Positions 1 to 8,135 of a DNA stretch of 64,000 nucleotides are shown one piece after another. The first letter of the stretch is position 1; each line of letters starts with the position of its first letter. This DNA comes from Pedobacter sp. PACM 27299 (GTDB lineage: Bacteria > Bacteroidota > Bacteroidia > Sphingobacteriales > Sphingobacteriaceae). The notes beneath the pieces are model-generated. The model ran no database searches, was not told the DNA's origin, and worked only from the letters and a program-made list of their open reading frames with translations. The DNA is taken from NCBI RefSeq assembly GCF_001412655.1, contig NZ_CP012996.1:3534001-3598000 (forward strand). Direction: 5' to 3'. The position numbers and the translations under genes are program-made.

Positions 1-1394
1 TGAAAACATTCACTTATAAAATCCCCGTGCTGCTCTTATTGGCAGCACTCGGAACTACCTCCTGTAAAGTCACCAAAACATATCAGCAGCCCATTACAAA
101 TGTACCTCCAGCTTACCGCAGTTCGGAAACTACAGACAGCCTCAACATGGCCAGTATGAACTGGTCCAGTATTTTTACAGATCCGATATTAAAAGAATTG
201 ATTACGGAAGGATTGGCAGCAAACCTGGATTTAAAAATTGCAGTTGAACGCATCAATCAGTCGAAAGCCTTATTTAGAAAAAGCAAAGCCGCCTATCTTC
301 CAGATCTAAAAGGAAACGCTGGACTCAAACAAAGTAAATTATCTTATCCCCAGGGATTTGGTATTTTCAGCAGCAATACGCAGTACGATTTTGGCATCAG
401 CAGCAATTGGGAGCTGGACATCTGGGGTAAATTAGAAAGCGCAAAACGCAGCGCAATGGCCGACTTATTGGCCAGTGATGCTGCTAAAAGAGCGGTTCAG
501 ACGCAGCTTATTGCTGATATTGCCCATCATTATTACGATCTGATCATCCTGGATGAGCAATTATTAGTAACCCGAAAAACAGCCCTCAACAGAAGTCAGG
601 ATGCAGCAACAATTAAAATACTGTTTGAAAACTCCATCCTGAATGGAGTAGCTGTCGTTCAAAGTGAAGCAAATTTTTATGAAGCTGAACTCTCTATTCC
701 AGATCTGGAACAACAGATTAGAGAAAAGGAAAATGCACTGGCAGTATTGCTGGCAAGAAAGCCCGGACCGATTCAAAGAAATGCGCTGGCACAGCAGCAG
801 CTGGTTTATGATTTAAAACCAGGAATTCCGGCGCAATTACTCGCGCATCGTCCCGACGTACAGCAAGCAGAATACTCCTTTAGGGCATCATTTGAAAACA
901 GCAATTTGGCCCGAACTCAATTCTACCCAGGACTGAACATCACGGCTATGGGAGGGTTCTCCAGCTTTAGCCTCAAAGATTGGTTTAGCAGCGGCAGTTT
1001 ATTTGGCAACATTGCTGGAGGTCTTATACAGCCTATTTTGAATAAAGGACAAAATAAAGCGGGTCTGGCCATTGCCTTATCTAAGCAACAGCAAGCGCTG
1101 CATATATTCGAACTTTCTTTATTAAAAGCAAGCCAGGAGGTTTCAGACGCACTTTCTGCCTATCAGGCAGCAGCACAAAAAGAAGAAAAACGCGGCAAGC
1201 AGCTAAAAGCCTTAACACTGGCGGTTGAATTCAATAAGGAACTATTGAACAACAGCAAAAACACCAACTATACCGATGTACTCGCTGCCGAGCAAAATTT
1301 GCTGACTGCGGAGCTGAAAGGAATTAATGATCAGAGTCAGAAATTACATGCAGTTGTAGATCTGTATCGCGTATTAGGCGGTGGCTGGAATTAA
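1..1394 (+). CDS. Outer-membrane efflux lipoprotein, TolC/NodT type (5' cut by one base)
   Basis: Outer-membrane channel subunit of a tripartite efflux pump, probably of the RND type. The frame is open from base 3, and bases 1-2 (TG) are the end of a start codon whose first base lies just outside the window. From there the protein reads MKTFTYKIPVLLLLAALGTTSC, a lipoprotein signal with its acylated Cys in TTSC. The two OEP repeats follow (roughly the first and second halves), with alternating Ala/Gln/Leu-rich helices such as LDLKIAVERINQSKALFRK, and the end YRVLGGGWN is typical of the NodT/OprM group. At about 464 residues the length is normal. The pump and adaptor genes are expected upstream, outside the window. 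A GTG at 27 is a possible but poorer start, because it would remove most of the signal peptide. A strong terminator follows the stop. The family is clear; the exported substrate cannot be read from the sequence. Confidence 0.9.
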   Translation, partial: KTFTYKIPVLLLLAALGTTSCKVTKTYQQPITNVPPAYRSSETTDSLNMASMNWSSIFTDPILKELITEGLAANLDLKIAVERINQSKALFRKSKAAYLPDLKGNAGLKQSKLSYPQGFGIFSSNTQYDFGISSNWELDIWGKLESAKRSAMADLLASDAAKRAVQTQLIADIAHHYYDLIILDEQLLVTRKTALNRSQDAATIKILFENSILNGVAVVQSEANFYEAELSIPDLEQQIREKENALAVLLARKPGPIQRNALAQQQLVYDLKPGIPAQLLAHRPDVQQAEYSFRASFENSNLARTQFYPGLNITAMGGFSSFSLKDWFSSGSLFGNIAGGLIQPILNKGQNKAGLAIALSKQQQALHIFELSLLKASQEVSDALSAYQAAAQKEEKRGKQLKALTLAVEFNKELLNNSKNTNYTDVLAAEQNLLTAELKGINDQSQKLHAVVDLYRVLGGGWN

Positions 1395-1450
1395 ACCATA
1401 AGCCAGGGTCCAAAAATTTGAAATAGCGGACCAACAGATTTACCCAGGAA

Positions 1451-1490
1451 AGACCCCAAAAATTCAGCTGAATTTTTGGGGTCTTTTTTC
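1451..1490 (+). terminator. Rho-independent terminator after the efflux gene
   Basis: A perfect 15-bp stem (AGACCCCAAAAATTC with GAATTTTTGGGGTCT, loop AGCT) is followed by TTTTTTC. It lies 57 bases after the efflux gene stop and separates it from the SusCD region. Confidence 0.9.
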
Positions 1491-1724
1491 ATAGATTTTA
1501 ATCGGTTTAATCCTAACAAAAAATAGGAAGATGAGCATTATTTAGGTCAGGAAAGGCCGATACATTTACCCCTAAGAACCATACAACGATACAAACTAAG
1601 GATTAAGCAAAATTTTAAAGCGCAAAAACCCACCTAAAATCACTTCAAATGCTCATTTTCAATTTTTATGACAAACATTTGATATAATCCATTTAAAGTC
1701 TAGGGATTTAGTAGTGTTTTTAAT
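1491..1724. other. Non-coding stretch upstream of the SusCD leader
   Basis: AT-rich, with no convincing reading frame. The only structure seen is a distant imperfect inverted pair around GATGAGCATT (near 1531) and AATGCTCATT (near 1649), which is too far apart to interpret. Confidence 0.4.
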
Positions 1725-1732
1725 TATATTTG
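1725..1732 (+). promoter_or_regulatory. -7 promoter box for the Cys leader and SusCD
   Basis: TATATTTG matches the Bacteroidota primary-sigma -7 consensus TAnnTTTG. No good -33 TTG is seen at the usual distance. It would start transcription near 1738, about 30 bases before the leader ATG at 1771. Confidence 0.45.
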
Positions 1733-1770
1733 CAGTCGAAACTTTTATATGTTCAAGTAAAGACACGGTT

Positions 1771-1872
1771 ATGTATCAAATTCTACTTCAATTTTTTCAT
1801 CAGGCTGAATCCTTAGCCTATTTCATCTTACCCGTTCCTGCAACGCGCCGAATGTGTTGCTGCCCGGCCTAA
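1771..1872 (+). CDS. Short leader peptide ending in a poly-cysteine motif
   Basis: A 33-codon frame starting with ATG about 30 bases after the likely transcription start. It encodes MYQILLQFFHQ at the beginning and TRRMCCCPA immediately before the TAA stop. Three consecutive Cys codons (TGT TGC TGC) next to the stop are the hallmark of translational attenuators that sense cysteine supply; examples with Cys-rich ends are known in Actinobacteria. The next gene, a SusC/SusD pair, starts 168 bases downstream, and the space between can fold into hairpins. Inference: ribosome stalling at the Cys codons controls SusCD, so the pair may import a sulfur-containing nutrient. I know no described family for this peptide. 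Codon pattern and position argue for translation, but a chance frame cannot be excluded. Confidence 0.55.
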   Translation: MYQILLQFFHQAESLAYFILPVPATRRMCCCPA

Positions 1873-1876
1873 TTCT

Positions 1877-1996
1877 GTAGAAATTTTTCTTGGTTGACAA
1901 ATGCACCGATTCCCGGTGAAGGAAAACTATTGCCCAAAATTTCTGCCCAAATCATCCTTTTATTGTGGCATTGCCGCCCGTCCTGTTCATCCAGGA
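1877..1996 (+). promoter_or_regulatory. Structured 5' leader between poly-Cys peptide and susC
   Basis: Directly visible pairings: AGAAATTTT (1879-1887) with AAAATTTCT (about 1934-1942), enclosing the hairpin CACCG/CGGTG (1904-1908, 1914-1918); then TCCTG/CAGGA (1981-1985, 1992-1996). No U-run terminator is seen, so control of translation or a Rho-type mechanism is more likely than simple intrinsic attenuation. A frame open from a TTG at 1894 joins the SusC frame but gives no signal peptide and is not accepted as the start. Confidence 0.4.
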
Positions 1997-2040
1997 AAAC
2001 AGCAATGTTAAACCCGATTATCAAAGAAAAAATTATTCAA

Positions 2041-5000
2041 ATGAAAACAAGATTATCTATTTTATTTCTTTTGTTCTTCATTCAATTCGCAAACGCTCAG
2101 GAACTTTATAAAGTCACGGGTAAAGTAATTGAAAAAGGAACACAACTTCCCCTACCCGGTGTCAGTATTCTGATTAAAGGTTCAAAAGTCGGTACGACAA
2201 CCGACAATGCTGGAAATTTTAGCATCCAATTGCCAAAAGAGCAGGAAACCCTGATCTTTTCTTTTCTGGGTTTTACCACTCAGGAATTAACTGCAAAAGC
2301 AGGAGATAACTTAAAAATAGGCCTCGCAGATGCTTCTAGCGATCTGGATGAAGTAGTTGTAGTCGCTTATGGAACATCAAAAAAGAGAGACATTACCGGA
2401 GCGGTTTCCCGCATCAATGGCGAACAACTTCAAAACAGACAAGTTTCTAACATCACTAAAGCACTTCAAGGTTTAGCACCAGGTGTCCAGGCAGTTTCTT
2501 CCAGCGGACAACCAGGAACAGCAGCAACCATCCGTATTCGCGGTATTGGTTCAATCAATGCTTCCAGTGCCCCACTATATGTAGTAGACGGAAATCCTTT
2601 TTCAGGAGACCTAAATTCCATCAACCCAAGTGATGTAGAATCTATAAGTGTATTGAAAGATGCAGCTTCCAGTGCTTTATATGGGTCCAGAGGTGCAAAT
2701 GGCGTGATCATCATTACCACAAAATCTGGTAAAAGAAACAACGAAACACAAATCTCTGCAACTTTCAGCCAAGGTATTTCTGACCGTTCGGTGAAAGATT
2801 ACAAACAGGTCACTACCGACCAATATTTTGAAAACTATTGGCTGGCCGTAAAAAACAAGCAACTGAGCTCTAACCCTACTTTCTCTGATTTACAAGCAGG
2901 ACAAGCAGCCAGCAGACAAATCATTGGTGATTTAGGTATCAATCCTTATGGTAGTAACTATCCAAATCCTGTTGGACCAGATGGAAAAATTGTTCCTGGA
3001 GCAACCGCTTTATGGAATGACGACTGGGGAAAAGCAACAGAACAAACAGCCAGAAGAACCCAAGCCGACCTGAGCTTCAGTGGTGGTGGCGAAAAAAGCC
3101 AATACTTCATCTCTGGCGGTTACCTCAATGATAGAGGAATTGCCATAGGTTCAGGATTCGAGCGCTACAATGCCAGAGTCAACCTGACCACACAAGCAAA
3201 AAAATGGTTAACCGCAGGAATGAATATCTCTGCGTCAAATAGTGTTCAGGACTATCCAACTTCCGAAGACAGCAACACGGCCAATGTGATCCAATATTCA
3301 AGAGCGATCCCAAGCTTCTACCCGATCTATCAGCACAATCCTGATGGCTCTTTTCTACTAGATGGTGCTGGAAATAAAATCTATGATTTTGGTGCGTACC
3401 GTCCAAGCTCAGCCATTCCAAGAAGTAACCTTCCTGCAACAGTAGGATTGGATAAATCAGAAATCATGAAAGACAATGTTTCTGCAAGAACCTTCTTAGA
3501 AGCAACAATCTTACCAGAACTAAAATTCAAAACCACGTATAGCGGTGATTTCCAAAATTACAACTCCCATTACTATACCAATCCTTTGTTAGGTGGTGGA
3601 AAAGAAACCGGAGGCAGTGTTTCTAAATCAAACAACAGAACTTATTCCTGGACCTGGAACAACATTGCTACCTTCGACAAATCATTTGGTGATCACCACT
3701 TGAATGTTTTAGGTGGACAGGAGTTCTACAAATACAATTACCGTGTGATTTCTGGTTCGCGTCAGCGCTTTGCCTTACCCGATTTTTATGAGCCAGATGC
3801 AGCTGCACAGCTGACTGGTTTTAGTGGAAACTCTGTTGACTATGCTTTACTGAGTTTCCTTGGCAGAGCAGAATATGACTACAAAAAAAGATACCTTTTC
3901 TCCGCTTCATTAAGGTCTGACGGAAGCTCAAGATTCTCAGAAAAGCGCCGTTGGGGTACCTTCTGGTCTCTAGGTGGATCATGGAAACTGTCAGAAGAAG
4001 AATTTCTGAAAGATACGCCATGGTTGAGTACCTTAACTTTCAGAACCAGTTATGGTGCACAGGGTAACGACAATATCGGAAGTTATTATGCTTATAAAGG
4101 ACTATACCGTTTCATGAATAACCTTGGAGAAAATGGATTGGTAAGCTCCAGATTAGCTACACCTAACCTGAAATGGGAGTCTAATCTAAACCTGAATGTT
4201 GGCGTAGATTTCGGTTTCCTGAATGACCGCGTCAGCGGTACGGTAGAATATTTCGACAGAAGATCAAAAGACCTGCTGTTTAGCCGACCAATAGCTCCAT
4301 CGCTAGGATATTCTTCTATAGATCAAAACGTTGGCGCAATGAAAAATCAAGGTATCGAAGTACAGATCAATGCAGTGCCTGTACGTACTACCGATTTTAG
4401 ATGGACGATCAGTGTGAATGCTACCCATTACAAAAATACCATTACTGAATTGCCACAGCAAGATCCAGCAAATCCTCAGCCGATCAAGACTTCAACCAAA
4501 ATCATGCAGGTTGGCGGTACGATTTCAGACTTCTTCCTTAAGGAGTGGGCAGGTGTAAACTCAGCAAACGGGGATCCACTTTGGTATAGAACACTAGATG
4601 ATGGCACCAGGACTACCACAAACGAATATGCCAAGGCTACACAATATGTTCAGGGAACTTCACTTCCTGTTTTAACTGGAGGTTTTTCCAATACTTTTAA
4701 CTACAAAGAATTTGAACTCTCTGCATTATTCAACTATAGCATTGGTGGTAAAATCCTGGACAATGATTATGTAGGTTTAATGCATACAGGCAGCTCTATT
4801 GGTCGCCCATGGTCTACAGAAATCCTGGACCACTGGACACCAGAAAACCCAAATGCAAATGTTCCTAAACTGACTACAGATAACAAAGGATGGACACAAG
4901 CTTCTACCCGCTTCCTATACAGCGGTACTTATGCACGATTGAAAAACCTGACTGTAGGTTATAGTCTGCCGAAAGGCCTGGCGAACAGATGGGGATTGGC

Positions 5001-5148
5001 CAATCTGAAACTGACCCTAACCGGAGAAAACCTGCTGACGTTTTACGGTCATAAAGGAATGGATCCTGAGCAAACCATTGAAGGAACGACCTATTTCCGT
5101 TACCCATCAATGCGCACACTATCTGCCGGTTTAAACCTTACATTCTAA
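2041..5148 (+). CDS. SusC/RagA-family TonB-dependent outer-membrane transporter
   Basis: Outer-membrane importer that works with the following SusD lipoprotein and takes energy from TonB. The 1035-residue protein begins MKTRLSILFLLFFIQFANAQ, a clear signal peptide, so the ATG at 2041 is preferred over the in-frame TTG at 1894. Next come a carboxypeptidase-regulatory-like beta domain (about 25-100, with GVSILIKGSKVGTTTD), a TonB-box-like region before VVVVAYGTSKKRDITGA, the plug with IRIRGIGSINASSAPLYVVDG, and the beta-barrel ending in AGLNLTF. There is no STN domain, so it is not expected to signal to an anti-sigma factor; control may come from the leader instead. The SusD gene starts 15 bases after the stop. 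No degradative enzymes accompany the pair, which argues for uptake of a small ready-made nutrient rather than a polysaccharide. The substrate is unknown. Confidence 0.95.
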   Translation: MKTRLSILFLLFFIQFANAQELYKVTGKVIEKGTQLPLPGVSILIKGSKVGTTTDNAGNFSIQLPKEQETLIFSFLGFTTQELTAKAGDNLKIGLADASSDLDEVVVVAYGTSKKRDITGAVSRINGEQLQNRQVSNITKALQGLAPGVQAVSSSGQPGTAATIRIRGIGSINASSAPLYVVDGNPFSGDLNSINPSDVESISVLKDAASSALYGSRGANGVIIITTKSGKRNNETQISATFSQGISDRSVKDYKQVTTDQYFENYWLAVKNKQLSSNPTFSDLQAGQAASRQIIGDLGINPYGSNYPNPVGPDGKIVPGATALWNDDWGKATEQTARRTQADLSFSGGGEKSQYFISGGYLNDRGIAIGSGFERYNARVNLTTQAKKWLTAGMNISASNSVQDYPTSEDSNTANVIQYSRAIPSFYPIYQHNPDGSFLLDGAGNKIYDFGAYRPSSAIPRSNLPATVGLDKSEIMKDNVSARTFLEATILPELKFKTTYSGDFQNYNSHYYTNPLLGGGKETGGSVSKSNNRTYSWTWNNIATFDKSFGDHHLNVLGGQEFYKYNYRVISGSRQRFALPDFYEPDAAAQLTGFSGNSVDYALLSFLGRAEYDYKKRYLFSASLRSDGSSRFSEKRRWGTFWSLGGSWKLSEEEFLKDTPWLSTLTFRTSYGAQGNDNIGSYYAYKGLYRFMNNLGENGLVSSRLATPNLKWESNLNLNVGVDFGFLNDRVSGTVEYFDRRSKDLLFSRPIAPSLGYSSIDQNVGAMKNQGIEVQINAVPVRTTDFRWTISVNATHYKNTITELPQQDPANPQPIKTSTKIMQVGGTISDFFLKEWAGVNSANGDPLWYRTLDDGTRTTTNEYAKATQYVQGTSLPVLTGGFSNTFNYKEFELSALFNYSIGGKILDNDYVGLMHTGSSIGRPWSTEILDHWTPENPNANVPKLTTDNKGWTQASTRFLYSGTYARLKNLTVGYSLPKGLANRWGLANLKLTLTGENLLTFYGHKGMDPEQTIEGTTYFRYPSMRTLSAGLNLTF

Positions 5149-5163
5149 TTTAACAAGACGACA

Positions 5164-6666
5164 ATGAAAATCAAAAACATCACATATATAGCGGTTACGG
5201 CTCTTTTACTTCCATTCCTCGGTTGCAAAAAAGAGCTGAACACCAGCCCTACGACATCCGTAGATGAATCACTGGTTTTTGCAAAAGCAGATAATATCGA
5301 TATGGTCCTTAACGGAGCATGGGCCTATATGCACGAAACCTTTTTCACTTACGCCAATCCTGGATATTCTACTATTTTAAGAAATAGTGATGCCATGGGA
5401 AATGATGTAGCCATTATACAAAACAAATATGGTTACGCAGATTCTTATAATTATACGATCGCCAATAATCAAAGCCGTTTAAACGGAATCTGGACGCTTT
5501 TATACAAAGTGATCGACAATACCAACAACATCATCACTAGGATCGATGCTTCGGAAGGTACAGCTGATCAAAAAGCAAGAATTAAAGGTCAGGCATTGGC
5601 ATTAAGAGCTAACAGCTATTTAAATCTGGTTACTTTTTACCAATTCAATTATCAATTGAACCCACAGGCACCAGCAGTTCCCCTATACACCACGCCAACT
5701 ACACCAGATTCCAAACCGAATCCAAAGGCTACTTTAGAAGAAGTTTACAAGGTGATTATTGCAGATTTAACACAAGCTGAAGAGTTATTGGTAAAATATA
5801 CCCGTCCAAGTACGACTAAATACAAGATCAATACAGACGTTGTTCATGGCCTTCTGGCTAGAACCTATTTGAATATGGGTAAATGGGACCTGGCCACAGC
5901 ACAAGCTTTAGCTGCAAAAAAGAACTATACTTACATGGCTCCTGATGATTATGCAAATGGTTTCAATGATCTGAAAAACAGCGAATGGATCTGGGGACAA
6001 GGACAGCAGGCAGATCAAAGTAATGCCAGTTATTCCTTCCACTACTTGGATGTAAGCAGCACTTCTTCTTATTATTATAGCTTCATGGCGGATCCAAACT
6101 TCAAAAACCTGTTTGATGCCAATGACATCAGATCAAAACTTTTCTTATGGGATGGTTTACCAAGTAGAGAGGGTTATTTAAGATACCAGAAGTTTAAATT
6201 CCGTTCGGACGTCACTGCAGACATAGTGATGATGCGTTCTGCTGAAATGACCTTGATTGCAGCAGAAGGTTATGCAAGGTCAGGCAACTTACCAAAAGCG
6301 GTAGAAACGCTGAATGAACTTTTAGCTGCCAGACAGGCGAATACTTACGTGTTAGGTACAAAAACTAAAGAAGACCTAATTGCCGACATTCTGATTGAAA
6401 GAAGAAAAGAACTTTGGGGCGAAGGTTTTGCCATAGCAGATATTTTAAGAACACAGAGCACAGTGGTTAGAAAACCGGCATTAGGACCAGATGGACAGCC
6501 ATTAAAAGTGACAGTGATTACTCCTACTGGTCCAAAAGAGGTATTTGCAAAACAACATACTACATTAAGGTTCCCAGATGATAAACCATTCACAGCTAAC
6601 AGCCCTTATTACCTGATTCCTTTACCGCAAACAGAATTTGATAGCAATCCTAATGTAAGGCCATAA
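5164..6666 (+). CDS. SusD/RagB-family nutrient-binding lipoprotein
   Basis: Surface lipoprotein that caps the SusC barrel and captures the substrate. The protein starts MKIKNITYIAVTALLLPFLGCKKELNTSP, a lipoprotein signal with Cys at residue 21 followed by KKE, as in exported Bacteroidota lipoproteins. The 500-residue length is normal. The TPR-like helical core is visible (RIKGQALALRANSYLNLVTFYQFN, then LLARTYLNMGKWDLATAQALA), and the C-terminal part has the family signature IADILIERRKELWGEGFAIADILR. It is co-transcribed with the SusC gene 15 bases upstream and is the last gene of the unit, since a strong terminator follows. The substrate cannot be assigned by eye. Confidence 0.95.
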   Translation: MKIKNITYIAVTALLLPFLGCKKELNTSPTTSVDESLVFAKADNIDMVLNGAWAYMHETFFTYANPGYSTILRNSDAMGNDVAIIQNKYGYADSYNYTIANNQSRLNGIWTLLYKVIDNTNNIITRIDASEGTADQKARIKGQALALRANSYLNLVTFYQFNYQLNPQAPAVPLYTTPTTPDSKPNPKATLEEVYKVIIADLTQAEELLVKYTRPSTTKYKINTDVVHGLLARTYLNMGKWDLATAQALAAKKNYTYMAPDDYANGFNDLKNSEWIWGQGQQADQSNASYSFHYLDVSSTSSYYYSFMADPNFKNLFDANDIRSKLFLWDGLPSREGYLRYQKFKFRSDVTADIVMMRSAEMTLIAAEGYARSGNLPKAVETLNELLAARQANTYVLGTKTKEDLIADILIERRKELWGEGFAIADILRTQSTVVRKPALGPDGQPLKVTVITPTGPKEVFAKQHTTLRFPDDKPFTANSPYYLIPLPQTEFDSNPNVRP

Positions 6667-6690
6667 GCCTGCATTAACACAGCTACCTAT

Positions 6691-6733
6691 GAAAAAAGGG
6701 CTGTTCCAATTAAATGGAACAGCCCTTTTTTTT
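6691..6733. terminator. Bidirectional terminator between susD and tldE
   Basis: AAAAAAGGGCTGTTCCA pairs with TGGAACAGCCCTTTTTT around an ATTAAA loop. The A and T flanks make it work from both sides, which suits the convergent genes. Confidence 0.9.
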
Positions 6734-6792
6734 TAAATCAATTCTGCTCAGGGCTGACTAAAACAAATCATAGCAGTTGCCTAAACCTCGAA

Positions 6793-8130
6793 TTAAACTG
6801 CGTCTGATAGCGAAGTAAAAGTAAAATCTCTGATCTTCAATGGTGGCAGCAGGTAGTTCGAATTCGATTCCGCACTCACTGTCCTTTCTGATTTTCCCAT
6901 TTCTTCCAGGTTATTCAGCATAATAATCGGACTCTCATTGAACCTGAAATTCTTGATTGGAAACTTGATCTCTCCATTTTCAATGTAAAACGTACCATCC
7001 CTGGTTAGCCCGGTCAGCAATAACGTTTGAGGATCAACCGGACGGATGTACCACAACCGGGTCACTAAAATCCCTTTCTCCGTTCCTTTAATCAGCTCCT
7101 CCAAAGACTGATCACCTCCAACCATAATCACCCCATTCGGTGAAGGAATCGGCTTAATGCCTGTCTTTTGGGCCCAATACCGGGACGCGTAAAAGTTTTT
7201 GACCACTCCTTTTTCTATCCAGTTTACTTTTTGCTGAGGTCTGCCATCCCCAGACCAGGTAGCGCCTGGCAGTTCTGTATTCCATGGATCAGAATAGACA
7301 TTCACACGTTCATCCAGCAATTTCTCTCCCAATTTCGTTTTCCCACCAGGTTTGCTCATGGAACTCCTGCCCTCATCCGCCTGACGTGCATCAAGGTCGA
7401 AAAACAGATTCTCCAGCATAACTGCCACTGCCGTAGGCTCTAGAATCACCGTATATTTGCCCGGCTCTATCGCTTTTGCAGTCACAGAGGCCATGGCTTT
7501 TTTCGCCGCTACGGCCGTATCAGTCTTCGTATCCAATTTGCTAAAATCATGGTAGCCTCTGGTGGCATAACCCGATCCTTTTCCATCTTCCGTACGAATG
7601 GTGATGTTAAAAGCCACATCTGTTGCCTTATTGTACGCAAAAAGCCCTTTACTGTTCATCATTGCCGAATAGCCTGATTCATTGGAAAGGAAGCCTGCGG
7701 CATTCAGTTTATTTTCTTTAGCCTGATTCAAACTCGCAGCCACCGCATCCGCTCTTTCTTTTGGCCCAACAGCAGCTGTTGAAGCCAAGAAAGTAGGTGA
7801 TTCCGGTCCATATTCCTGCGGTCCTAAAAAGGTCATAAATTCTGGATTTTCAGGGGCTAGTTTTGCTAGTTCTTCTGCTCTGCGCACCACTTTTTCCAGG
7901 GAAGCATCATCAAACTCATTGATAGTAGCCACCCCTAGTTTCTTTCCAAAAGCGGAACTCACCACCAAGCTTTGCGAGCTGGAACCTCCACTGGTAGAAA
8001 CTGAACTTCTTGCATAGCGGATATTTCCTGAATCAGATCCACTCAGATTTACTTCACATTCATCTGCTTTTGAGTAACCCAGCACTTTCGTTAAAAGCGC
8101 TTTGGCTTGTTCTTTAGTTAGTATTGCCAT
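6793..8130 (-). CDS. TldE/PmbA-family protein (first copy)
   Basis: Non-catalytic partner of a TldD-type metalloprotease. In Escherichia coli TldD and TldE form a heterodimer that trims unfolded or small peptides, including microcin B17 precursor and CcdA. The 445-residue protein shows the family fold (GYSKADECEVNLSGSDSGNIRYARSSVST at the start, ATVTAKAIEPGKYTVILEPTAVAVML in the middle, RFNESPIIMLNNLEEMG near the end) and has no HExxxH motif. It starts MAILTKEQAKALL with no signal peptide, unlike the TldD proteins beside it. It is the last gene of a three-gene operon, five bases after a TldD gene. The second copy in the next operon is closely similar. It could be exported only as a passenger on TldD. 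Confidence 0.9.
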   Translation of the reverse strand: MAILTKEQAKALLTKVLGYSKADECEVNLSGSDSGNIRYARSSVSTSGGSSSQSLVVSSAFGKKLGVATINEFDDASLEKVVRRAEELAKLAPENPEFMTFLGPQEYGPESPTFLASTAAVGPKERADAVAASLNQAKENKLNAAGFLSNESGYSAMMNSKGLFAYNKATDVAFNITIRTEDGKGSGYATRGYHDFSKLDTKTDTAVAAKKAMASVTAKAIEPGKYTVILEPTAVAVMLENLFFDLDARQADEGRSSMSKPGGKTKLGEKLLDERVNVYSDPWNTELPGATWSGDGRPQQKVNWIEKGVVKNFYASRYWAQKTGIKPIPSPNGVIMVGGDQSLEELIKGTEKGILVTRLWYIRPVDPQTLLLTGLTRDGTFYIENGEIKFPIKNFRFNESPIIMLNNLEEMGKSERTVSAESNSNYLLPPLKIRDFTFTSLSDAV

Positions 8131-8135
8131 GATTT

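Noticed and set aside
1894..2040. Longer SusC start at the TTG at 1894
   Set aside because: The extra 49 residues have no signal peptide and precede a perfect signal starting at the ATG at 2041; the stretch is better explained as a structured leader.
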